64,000 bases of DNA, from the NCBI GenBank assembly GCA_964019415.1, contig OZ025868.1, forward strand, positions 5,243,871-5,307,870. The letters are read 5' to 3'. Position numbers and translations under genes: made by a program. This document shows positions 51,455-64,000 of the stretch, in pieces. Numbering within the stretch: the stretch's first letter is position 1; every line of letters begins with the position of its first letter. Under the pieces are notes generated by a model. The model had not been told where the DNA came from and searched no databases. It saw only the letters and a list, made by a program, of their open reading frames with translations. This DNA is from Ianthella basta (Eukaryota; Porifera; Demospongiae; Verongiida; Ianthellidae).

Positions 51455-54066
51455 GGTATGGTATGGATATCTTATTTCACCTGGGGAAGCCTTTAGCCAT
51501 GAGGCTACTTTACAAGGCACCCAGAACAGTACAGACACAAGCACAGTAGAATAAATAAAGAGGGGTGGGGTGGGGTGAGGGGGAATAAATGAATATAAAG
51601 AATAAAAAGGCCATGCATTAATAACAATAGAATTAAATTTAAGCATTTGAAAAAAGAGTGAAGAATTGTCATGCAGGCATACACAAGTAATGTGATACAG
51701 CAGAGTACATGCATATATATGTGAATGTCAGGTGGCGTTAAATGGAGTAAGTCAGCAAGTGAGATTTAATGGAGCTTGAGATGTCGTTACTCTTGCTAGT
51801 TCTGATACTCACTGGAAGTCCATTCCACCTTAGCGCTCCTCTGAAGGCAAACGCCTTCTTCCCAAGTTCGGTCCTCACTTGAGGGACACGGATGCCTCTG
51901 CAGGAGGCGGACCTGGTGGCATGTTGATGGGTTCTTGCACATTGCTGGAATAATGCAGACAGATAGGCAGGGCCACGACCAGAGACACTTTGGTAAGCTG
52001 CCACAGCTTCGCTCACTGCCCTTCTGGAAGTCAGTGTGGGCCAGTTCAGCTCCCGCCGCATGTCAGTAGCTGAGGCACCCACACGTCTGCGGAGGATGAT
52101 ACGGGCAGCATAATTCTGGAGGTGTTCCAGACTTCTGCTTTGCCCTTGTGTGCAAGTGCCCCAGACTGCATCTGCATAGGTGAGGTGAGGGAGTATGTAC
52201 GCATTGTACATGGTGCAGAGGGCTTGCCTAGGTAAGAACCAAGACAGTCGGCGGAGGAGGCCAATCCCCTTGGCAGCTTTGCTTCGAACAAGGTCAATAT
52301 GCTGACTCCATGAGAGAGTGTCACTGATTACCACACCAAGGTATTTGTAGTTCTGTACCTGCTGAATGTGGGTACCATTGAGTTGAACATCAAGGGGTGA
52401 CAGGGATCTCCGACGAGAAGAGTGGATGAGCATACACTTTGTCTTTGCCGCATTCAGTCGCAATCCGCTTTCCAGAAGCCATTTGTGTGCTGAGTCTAAG
52501 GCATACGACAGCATGGCTGAAATGTCAGCTGCAGATTTGCCAATGACATACAGTGTGGTGTCGTCTGCAAACATGACTGTTGACACCCCTTCAAGGTGGC
52601 TTGGCAGACTGTTCACAAACAGTGTGAAGAGGAGGGGTCCAAGAACAGAGCCCTGCGGGACTCCAGATGGGACTACAGCTTCGTCAGAGAAATTGCCATC
52701 AATAGCAGTGCACTGGTGACGATCTCTAAGGTAGCAACTGAACCACTCACAGGTAGCATGGTCAAATCCAAGGTTGGCAAGACGAGAGAGGAGCAAAGTA
52801 TGGTTGACTGTGTCAAAGGCTTTCGCAATATCCAGAAAGACAGCACCAACAATGAAGCCTCGGTCAAGAGCAGAGTACCATTCACTGGTAACATGCAATA
52901 GCGTGGTTGTTGTGGAGTGGCCTGGACGAAATCCTGACTGCCATGGGGACAGAAGGTTGTGGTCCAGAAGATGAGACATCACCTGGTCCCTGATCACTGA
53001 CTCCAGGACTTTACTGGTCACAGGGAGAAGGGAGATAGGCCTGTAGTTGGAGAGTGCATCTCTTGAGCCACCTTTGTGCAAGGGCTTCACCAGGGCCTTT
53101 TTCCAGATAGATGGGAGTGAACATGTGGATATTGAAGTATTGATAATGGAACAAACAGGAAGGGCAATGACAGGACTTGCAATCTTCAACATGGAAGCAG
53201 GTATGCCATCAAGGCCAGTGCTCTTACGAGGTTGGAGCTTTGATAATTTGATTTCACACTCTTCAGGTTGGATGGGTTGAAGACTCAAGGGTGGAAGTTG
53301 ACATGTGCGGGTTGGATTTGCACAATGCAGCTCAGGTGGAATGGAATTGGGAGCTGAAGATGACACCGAGATGAAATGATCATTGAACATAGTAGCTAGA
53401 GTCTTGGCATCAACATTGAAAGACGACCAGCTGGACACGCTGTGTGGTAGCACAGATTTGAGGGCCCTCCAAATGGTAGCTGGCCGGGCTTTGTTGGTAA
53501 TTAGGCTGGAAAAGTGTTCTTTCTTTGACACACGTAGCAGGGCTGTAACCCTGTTACGCTGCTTTCTATAGGCTTCCCAGTCTTCAACGCATCTGGTGAC
53601 TCTAAAACGACGAAGCAGCTTGACCCTGGTGTCCATCTGATCTCGGATGTCCTTGGTTACCCAAGGGCAACCATTCTTCTTCACCCTAATCCTACGCAAT
53701 GGGGCATGATCATTGAGAACTTGAAGGAATAGTCGATTGAAGAAGTCAGCTTTGTCGTCCACACAGTCAAAGGTGTCCATAACTGACCAGGGAGCCTTGG
53801 AAAGATCTGCCTTAAACTTGTCTGGGTCAAATCTCTTGAAGGATCTGCGTAGTACCGTACTTGATCTTGGTTTGGGCTTGCTCCAACAAAGGCCTAGACT
53901 GATGGCAGAGTGATCACTGATACCAATGTCGACAACATGTGAAGATCTGACAATTCTTTCGGATGAAACAAGGAAGATATCAAGGAGGGTGGCGCTATTG
54001 CAGGTAATCCTAGTGGGTGAAGCAATGGGCTGAAGCAGGTTACGAGATTTGATGAATTCAGATACT
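51455..54066 (-). mobile_element. 5'-truncated CR1/L2-type non-LTR retrotransposon, recently inserted
   Basis: The element interrupts composite repeat copy 6: GTGCATTT on the left and ATTTACCAATT on the right rejoin to the uninterrupted version (ACATTTACCAATTAAAC) seen in copies 2, 4 and 7, with ATTT as a possible 4-bp target duplication. Its 3' end (at 51455) carries the short repeat CCATACCATACC instead of poly-A, as CR1/L2 elements do. The 5' truncation removes most of the endonuclease. Confidence 0.88.
51738..54065 (-). CDS. Endonuclease C-terminus plus reverse transcriptase of the CR1/L2-type element
   Basis: The frame is open for 776 codons with no stop or frameshift from the truncation point to TAA at 51738. 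It starts within the AP-endonuclease (ISDHSAISLGL at ~53.9 kb keeps the SDH catalytic motif). The first in-frame ATG is at 53780 (MDTFDCVDDK). Counting from that ATG, RT blocks are NYRPISLLPVTSKVLE (245-260), QSGFRPGHST (291), FLDIAKAFDTV (315-325), PSGVPQGSVLGPLLF (371-385) and the catalytic FADD (405-408), followed by LNAAKTKCM and the C-terminal connection domain. An intact catalytic core in a truncated copy indicates a young insertion from an active family. The copy itself cannot move alone, since its 5' part is missing. Confidence 0.9.
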   Translation of the reverse strand, partial: VSEFIKSRNLLQPIASPTRITCNSATLLDIFLVSSERIVRSSHVVDIGISDHSAISLGLCWSKPKPRSSTVLRRSFKRFDPDKFKADLSKAPWSVMDTFDCVDDKADFFNRLFLQVLNDHAPLRRIRVKKNGCPWVTKDIRDQMDTRVKLLRRFRVTRCVEDWEAYRKQRNRVTALLRVSKKEHFSSLITNKARPATIWRALKSVLPHSVSSWSSFNVDAKTLATMFNDHFISVSSSAPNSIPPELHCANPTRTCQLPPLSLQPIQPEECEIKLSKLQPRKSTGLDGIPASMLKIASPVIALPVCSIINTSISTCSLPSIWKKALVKPLHKGGSRDALSNYRPISLLPVTSKVLESVIRDQVMSHLLDHNLLSPWQSGFRPGHSTTTTLLHVTSEWYSALDRGFIVGAVFLDIAKAFDTVNHTLLLSRLANLGFDHATCEWFSCYLRDRHQCTAIDGNFSDEAVVPSGVPQGSVLGPLLFTLFVNSLPSHLEGVSTVMFADDTTLYVIGKSAADISAMLSYALDSAHKWLLESGLRLNAAKTKCMLIHSSRRRSLSPLDVQLNGTHIQQVQNYKYLGVVISDTLSWSQHIDLVRSKAAKGIGLLRRLSWFLPRQALCTMYNAYILPHLTYADAVWGTCTQGQSRSLEHLQNYAARIILRRRVGASATDMRRELNWPTLTSRRAVSEAVAAYQSVSGRGPAYLSALFQQCARTHQHATRSASCRGIRVPQVRTELGKKAFAFRGALRWNGLPVSIRTSKSNDISSSIKSHLLTYSI

Positions 54067-54960
54067 ATTTACCAATTAAACATCTTTACTCTGCTCAACC
54101 GCCTCCAAACGAATACAGTAGCAAGAAGATGCAGTACTGAACACTCACTGAGTTCGGCGTTCAGGGAGGTTCAGGTCCTTAGGAAATAGTATAATCAAGT
54201 TCTTTGCTGGAGGAGGTCAAGTGGCCATGTTTACCAGGATCAGAAAGCAAAGGGAATTTCCCTGCAACTGCACAAGGCCATATCAATGTACGTATTAGGC
54301 TATAGCACTCTTACACAGTGTACTCTGCGTCGAATGCAACATCAGCAGTAGGGGACCACTTCGAGGGTGTGTAGCTAAGTCCTAGCTATAGCCATAGCGA
54401 ACAAGATTTCATTACATTACCTTGCCAGCTGCGTTTGTGGTGGCCATGGTGCATGGTTAGCTAATACTGTATGTGGTGGCGGTATATATAGCTAGCCATG
54501 TAGCTAAATGAAATCTTAATTGCCCAATTACTTACATGCATGCCACATGCAATGCTCTAGGCTGACTGCTAGCATAGAGATCTGTTTATGATGATGTACG
54601 TGGCTATGGCCAATGTCATTGTCTGTATCATGTACCATGCTCATGTTCATTCATCCTGCACCTAAGGTCCTTAACCATTTGGCACAAACCTAATACGATG
54701 CAGAAAGAACTGGTGCAGTACACAATAATCTAGTGTCACGTTCCTGAAAGCTGAGGTGGCAATTAGTGAATGATTCGATGTAATTGAAAATCCTATTGAA
54801 GCTAGCTACGTAGCTATCAGCCTGATTGACCTGTTTCTTCCTATGTTAGTGTATTGAATGCTAGCTAGCTATAGAGCTAACATAATGGACAGGTACAATG
54901 GATTAGCTTGTGTACACACCATGCGTTCATGCACAATGATATGCAGGAGGTGCTAGCTAG
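54067..54960 (+). repeat. Composite repeat copy 6, remainder
   Basis: Third monomer (core near 54080) and the shared downstream block (GCATTTGTGG-like, AATGAATGATTCGATG) to ~54950, continuing the array interrupted by the retrotransposon. Confidence 0.8.
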
Positions 54961-55009
54961 CTAGAACGCATGTTTCAAAATGCCTTGCAGTGCATCCTTA
55001 TCAGTTTAC

Positions 55010-55700
55010 CTTTGTTTGGCTGTGAAGCAGTAGGAGGCTGAGTAGTGGGGTCTGTAGCCAAATTAGGAGTGGTCATGGCAGTGGTGTCAGTTACCAGGGG
55101 TATACCAAGGCCATTGAAGATGACAACAACAGTGATGCATCTGAGGAGGCTGAAAGGAGGCAGCAAAGTTCAAATATCACAATAAATGAATAGCTTAGTA
55201 CTTACTTGACAGAGTCAATGGGAGTCATACATATGATATATAATAATGCTATGTCGGCTCATGAGCAGGAACACCCCTTTATGTAATACAGTGTCTTGTA
55301 CTACTGTCACTACTACAGTACAGAAATGCTACGTATACATGTTCTCTGCACACCTGTTCCTTGGAGGGTGACTGTGTCACTGAACATTCTGTCAGATGTG
55401 GGATTCTCCAACACTGAACATTATAGTGTAGCTACAAAACAGGACGGAGATTAGTCTTAACAATGACAACACGTACATATGTTACTTATACAAGCAAAAA
55501 CACAAAGATTGGACTCCAGGGTAACGTTAACAGGTGAGGAATGTCCTGGACGTCACGCAAGCACCATGATGTCACAGGAAGTGATGTTTGAGGGACTCTA
55601 TAACTACGTGCAGTGAAGGCTTCAAAAGATGCATTAATGCTTTGCTAACTGAATAGCAAGAGCATAGGAATTGCACTTTGTAGTCGAAAAAGCCTGCACT
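55010..55700. repeat. Duplicated block paralogous to 49.75-51.0 kb
   Basis: Contains, on the minus strand, an exon-like stretch from CTCCTCAG at about 55142 to AAAG|GTAAAC at about 55013. It reads CITVVVIFNGLGIPLV followed by a Thr/Pro-rich run. The homologous part at 49.8 kb has stops. It could be a leader-plus-stalk exon relic, but lacks an ATG. Confidence 0.5.
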
Positions 55701-56460
55701 GATACATATTATAGTCCAATATTATGCAGATTTGTTCATCCGCCATCATGACATGTGGCACACATAGCTACTCAGTCTTTCTCTAGCTCAATTTGGCCTA
55801 CATGTACATGGAAACAATTCAGATAGCTGCCAGGAGGATGTTGAGCAACAAGGTTACTTTGGGACAGGTCAGTCCAGGTAATGCTAATCAACACCTTCGA
55901 TTACCTGGAGGCATTCCTCACACTTCCTGACCCACTAAGGAGAGCCAGCCCAGTAATTGAATGTGTATAATTATATGTTTGCATATTTAATCTGATCTGT
56001 CCAAAGGAGCCTGGGGATTCTGATTGTGTTACCCTTCCTGACCGTGTTGGCCTGTTGCCTAAACAATTTCTTTAAGGAGAGCGGAGGAGTTCGTTTCAAT
56101 ACCCCTCCAGACACAGTGTAGCTTAAAGTGTGGACAAACCCACTAATCAAAAGAGTTTGTTTGTGTTCGCTACCTGGACTGACTTGTCCCAAAGGAGCCT
56201 AGCTGGGGGAGTCTGCTTGCATTGCCTCTCATGGCCTGTCGCCTTATACTTAACCCAAAGGAGTGTGGCCTGATCTGTGTGCCAGTCATACGCATTAGCT
56301 ATAGTAGTCCTTACCAGTCCCTCTATCATATGTGTCATATGTTAAGTACACCTACATACATAACATTGCACATGCTCTGAGAAGAAATGCTAGCTTGTGA
56401 ACATCTACTGTATAGCTCTATATGTAAATACACCTGCATGTAGTTAACACTGCACATGCT
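55700..56460. other. Spacer with repeats shared with 5.2, 25.6 and 33.5 kb
   Basis: GGACTGACTTGTCCCAAAGG (56175 region) matches 33490 (GGACTGACATGTCCCAAAGG) and CCCAAAGGAGTGTG-type sequence at 25.6 kb. No gene is seen. Confidence 0.5.
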
Positions 56461-57510
56461 CTGAGAAGAAAAGTAACTTCCATTCATGTGCTTAGTAAGT
56501 TAGCAGTAATGGAAATGAGCACTGCATATCATCACAGCAAGATGGCAGACAACTGTATATGATTCACAATTACGCGCTGTGCAGAAATTATGCCAATCCA
56601 GTAGTCCAATCAAATTAATATAAGTCTAGTGAATATGGCACCCAAGGCAAATGGAATAGCACTTGGTAAAGGAGGTATGACAAGTGATCAGTACCATTTG
56701 TGCAGCACACATATGATACATGCATGCACAATAACTGCATGAGGTTCACTGTATGTAGCTACATGTAATTCTGGGAAGATGCTCTGGAATAGTATTTGTG
56801 TAGGTTAGCTTACATGTACAGTGTACAAGTACTAGCTAGTATGTAGTGACACTTTTGCAAATGAAACATCTTTACCCTCGATAGTTCCACTCTAATAGAG
56901 CACAGAGCAAAGAGGGATCAGTCAGTGAAGTTGAATTGCTGGGAGGTTCAGGGACTAAGGACCAGTGAGCTCTGGAGTGTTGTGTACTGGTTGGGCGTTG
57001 CTATGTTCAATAATAAAGTATCTTTACCCTCGATCAATTGCCTCCAAACAAGCAAAGTGGCAAGACGAGTTGGTCATCAACACTCAATAAGATCGAATTT
57101 TAGGGAGGAGCAGGGACTAAGAAACAATAAGCTGTTGAACATTGCGTACTGTTGGAAAGCTACGTACATTTACAAATTAAACATCTTTACCCTCGCTCGA
57201 TCGCCTCCAAATGAACACAGTAGCAAGAAGATGCAGTACTTAACACTCACTGAGTTCGGCGTTAAGGGAGGATTAGGTCCTTGGGAAATGGTATAACAGA
57301 GTGCCTTGCTGAAGGAGGTCGAGCGGCCATGTTTTTCAGAATCGCACAACAAAGGGGAATTCCCCGCAACTTGCACTGTACGTACTGGTATGTATGCTCA
57401 GTAGCACTCCTCGCAATGTAGCTATATACATCGGCCGTAGCTTCAGCAGTAGGGGGCTGTTTTGAGGGTGTGTAGCCAAGCTCTATACCAGCAGACAATG
57501 CATCATTACA
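56460..57510 (+). repeat. Composite repeat copy 7 with flanking unit (three monomers)
   Basis: Monomer cores near 56868, 57020 and 57182. The 123-codon frame 56925-57296 is the longest version of a frame also open in copies 2 and 4. Confidence 0.8.
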
Positions 57511-60500
57511 TGGCTTGCTATTTGGAATGGTAAAGTAGCTAGCTACTTATGTAGCTACGTAGCTGGCTAGCTAGCTAGTTAGCTGCACATGCAAAAGGAA
57601 AAGATCAATTGCAATTCAATGACTGGTGGTTGAGAGCCCCACTTCTACTCAGGTGATGTCTACTGAAGCTAGTACTGTGTGAAGTACATGCACTGGTTAA
57701 CAAAGTTAGCTAATTTAGTGGCATAGCTAACTAGCTAGCTAATTAGCCATCATTATCGAGCTAGCTACGTATATAATTTAAGCTACAGTCAATCCTACAC
57801 ACAAGCATGTGAAGATTCATAAGCATATCAGGCCCGGAGGAAGCACTTTAAAGGTGGTCAGGCCAAGTCAGAACAACATAGCTAACCTAGACGGCCACCT
57901 GCACAGGCCAGGAAGTACCTTAGCTATTGAAAAGCATGGGCAGACCTGAACATCTGGTCAGGCCATGGCCTGAGCAGTTCCTCCAGGCATGTATATTATT
58001 GTGTATATATGTACATGCAGTGAAGAATGCACTTAATTTGTTTGACTGCATGCAATGTATGTAATAGCATACGTACTCTAACTACATATATGCCATACCT
58101 GCATGCCGATAGAAGCTGCCTGTGAAAGTACGTACCAAGTTCGTGGTAATTAACACTTGCATGCATACGTACACATTGCTATGTGCGTACATGATACATT
58201 ACTTCTTTATAGTATCATACCATTGAGTGCATTTTTGGAACACAGATTCCCAGTTCGGACCACTGAACCTGTATGACTTGTGCATAACACGTGTATTATT
58301 AGGTATTAGGAACAATTGAAATTCTGAGCATCATTATTTGCACTTCATTTTGTTGCCAGTAAAATTATTTAATTATGAAAATTTGGGTGAGTTACGTTGT
58401 ATTGGATACCTGTAGTTCCTTGCAATATCCAAGATGCATGTCCACATATGGTCATGCAATGAGCTCAATTACATTTTAGCTGTACACTTGTTACCAAATT
58501 GTTCATTGCTATGCACAAAAGTTGTACTGCATAATTATATATATAATTGCATGCTGTCACACTGATGGTAACATGAACTGCACAACACAATGTTTTACAC
58601 ACAAATAAGTACCACCGAATGCATGCATACTCTACATCACACCTATATGCACAAACACACACACAGCACACAATCACATACATAGTGACACCAACACACA
58701 TCCATGCTGTGATACACCTCATTTGTATTTGAGCACACTCCGCTGTGCACTCTGATTGGTTAATGAGATGACTATGCATTGTGACCATGGTCACCAATAT
58801 CTTGACCAACATGCATTAGATAGCCCAACAACACTTACTCCAGAATGAAGTCACACTGAGTGTGTATGGTTGAATCAAATTTTTCTTACAACCAAGTTAC
58901 AAAATGAACAAACTACAGTCTGTAACTTTAAATCATACATGCAAAATGCTACAAAATTAGTCTGTTCTATTTAAACAAAAGGGATGAATACCAAACAACA
59001 ATTAACTTACATCTCTGTATTTGCCATGGTAAATACAGAGAATTTGATAAACGTTTCAATCATGAGTGTGTAAAGTGCATACAAAATTTTCGATGTAAGA
59101 CTGCCATCTACAACAAGTATGGGAGGGACAGGAGAAAAGAACGAGTTGATGAATTACAACACACCAGTCAAGTGTTGTGAGACCCATGGCACATGGGCAT
59201 ACATTGAATCATAAGAACATATACACATACACATATGCAAACCAGTTTGCCTGATAATAGTTTAAGAAGGAAGCGCTGGACCACTAGTCATGTGAGGACT
59301 GGCTAGTGGATGATGGAGTGTGGGAGATGGTGTCAGCTTTCTTTACAGCACAGTAGAGAGGATGCATGGAGAGGGACAGGTGGGTGGAAGGGTGGGAGGA
59401 CACGACACAGTCGTCAACTTCCATTACATCACAATTCACATGATTATGACCAATTTGGGAGTAACATTGCGACACAGCTCCCAATCTTTTGGCATGGACG
59501 AGGCTTAGAAAATAATTGCATACAGCTGTAGATCGGCGTGGAGGTCACACCTAGATTTAGCAACAAAAGTTATGTGCGCCTTCATCGGTGGAAAACGTGT
59601 CCTTGCTGGCCTACCTAAGGTCCTACAGGCTTTCAGTTGACTTACACAGTCAACCATTCTTGTTGGGCTACTATCGATAGTGGCCATCGAGCTACACGGA
59701 ATATGTTCCCTTGCATGACTCTATCGCTTTAGCCACAAATTACCAATGTATAAGTCACGTAAACGATTCTGCAATCTGATTGGTGCTACACAAATCGTGT
59801 GGCAGAAGTCGATGGCTTCAACCCTCCAATGTTGCCAGGCCCTATTTCCCTCATGAGCAGAAGTGGAAATGGAAATTGGGACTGGGTACAAGGGTAGACA
59901 GGGGGTGGGGTGGCAGGGAGACAGGTGGGGGGATGGAGTGAGCAGGTGACGATACAATGTGGAGGGACAGCAGTGTGGTACATTTCAAGAAGGGTACAGT
60001 GCCATGTCTATAGCCTCAAGCAGGGAAGCAAGAAGGGATCTGTACCCTTCAAAACAGCCTATGTAGGGAGAGCACTGATGCACACTGAAGAGATGTGACA
60101 TACACATATGCACAAGGACGCATATATTTGAATGAACACACACACACATACACACACACACACACAGAGCAGAGTTTGCCAACACATTGAGGGACAGATG
60201 GTACAATAAATACAAATGTTTAGGTCTTGTACACATGGACAATGGTGATGCTACCCCCCCCCCCACACACCATGGCAACACACCCACCCCACCTTAGCCA
60301 AGCAGTCACTCCATACTGTTCACAATGTTAAACCAGTATCAACCTTTGTTAGACACAATCAAAATTTCCATGAAGGAATTCTTTCACCAGCCTCGCCCAA
60401 CCACAAGCTCTGCAGTGCTGTGGTCGCAGCACACTTCCTCAGTAGGAATCACCTCCATAAGGGAGGAGGGAGATAAACAACACAACATCATGGGAAGAAA

Positions 60501-60580
60501 CACAGAAGTGCTACAAAACCACCAAAGTACAACAGCATAATATGCAAGTGTACATCTGTACTTGATTCTGTATGTATGAA
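57510..60580. other. Intergenic, no gene supported
   Basis: GCTA-rich runs at 57535-57580 and 57720-57780, a small CA tract at 60138-60168 and a C9 run at 60256. No exon is supported on either strand. Confidence 0.4.
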
Positions 60581-60586
60581 TCTGAA

Positions 60587-61010
60587 TATCGTATATTGCA
60601 AATTTTCACGACCTAAAAATTTCATGAATTGTTGCCAAAAATGGGGTGTCAGAATCATCATCACCATTCAATAACGGCATAATCTCCGCTGCAGGAGTTA
60701 GCCTAATATGAAGGGGTGTCAGAAATGTTTGTGAATAAAACGTTTGCGAAGGAGACTATACAAGGTGGACATTAAAGCCCCTTTAGTGCAAATTGTAGGA
60801 GCAATCGCTTCTGAAAGCAAGCAAACGAAAGAGCTGCAACACAGTTGGTTGCTCTGCCATTCTATTATGGCATCACGTGCATACACAATAATTATTTTTT
60901 TATTATACCATATATGTTATATGAATTTAAAGTCGCGATAGAAATTTTTACAAATTTGCTCTATTTGTGAAAATTATTGATCGCAAAAATATTTGCGATA
61001 TATTATGGTA
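60587..61010. mobile_element. Possible AT-rich MITE
   Basis: The left end ATCGTATATTGCAAATTTTC and the inverted right end (ATAATATATCGCAAATATTT on the minus strand) resemble each other, and the interior is AT-rich and non-coding. The inverted repeats are imperfect, so this is a weak call. Confidence 0.35.
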
Positions 61011-61228
61011 GACATAATACTTGGCATCTCCAAGCATGTCTCAGTGTGTTATCTGTCCTTTTTACCAGAATTGCTTAACTTGGAAGCAACGTCATTTACT
61101 GTGAAGGATCCAGGGTCTTATCATTTTCATGCATCTACTGTTCACACAACTTCACAGCATTACCAGTTCAGCAAGCTTCAATGTGATACAGGAAGGTATG
61201 TGCAGTGTGCTTCTCAATTGTCTGCAAA

Positions 61229-64000
<2,772 letters not shown>

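Overview
This 64 kb window is animal genomic DNA. Genes are small and split by short GT-AG introns, most of the sequence is AT-rich and non-coding, and it is full of (CA)n tracts, short GCTA/ACGT runs and transposable-element debris. Phase-1 Ig, fibronectin III and transmembrane exons, tiny introns and the GCTA/ACGT texture fit a non-bilaterian metazoan, most likely a demosponge. That assignment is inference; no ribosomal or mitochondrial marker is present.

Left part (1-28 kb). All recognisable genes are on the minus strand. Gene A (13905-12103) is a complete five-exon, 317-residue single-pass receptor: signal peptide, Ig domain, fibronectin III domain, transmembrane segment, cytoplasmic tail. 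Broken or partial relatives lie in the same orientation: pseudogene B (19369-17599), partial copy C (27778-27408, transmembrane and tail exons intact) and orphan tail exon D (11198-11047). A small four-exon gene (21120-20005) encodes an unrecognised 121-residue type I membrane protein. The spaces between are duplicated blocks, including a repeat made of two or three ~150-160 bp monomers that occurs seven times in the window.

Middle (28-44 kb). This is a mobile-element landscape: a small inverted-repeat element at 29.1 kb, a GC-rich patch with three perfect CRE sites (30.3-30.7 kb), a 264 bp-arm near-perfect palindrome (31452-32000), a TA-flanked MITE inside a GT microsatellite (32764-33226), and two non-LTR retrotransposon remnants, one fused in frame to the GIY-YIG end of a Penelope-like element (40.4-42.7 kb). 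Two candidate unrecognised genes lie at 35.4-37.4 kb.

Right part (45-64 kb). A first exon of an unrecognised gene sits at 45724-45543. A partial ZDHHC6-like palmitoyltransferase lies at 49471-48212 and one of its introns begins inside a GT microsatellite. A 5'-truncated but fully open CR1/L2-type retrotransposon (51455-54066) has inserted into one of the composite repeats. The last 7 kb holds repeats, a ~300 bp (CA)n tract and no gene I can support.

The most interesting biology is the Ig-FN3 receptor cluster, with gene birth and death, exon replacement and changes in tail tyrosine motifs. These are hallmarks of fast-evolving recognition receptors, but a role in recognition is inference.
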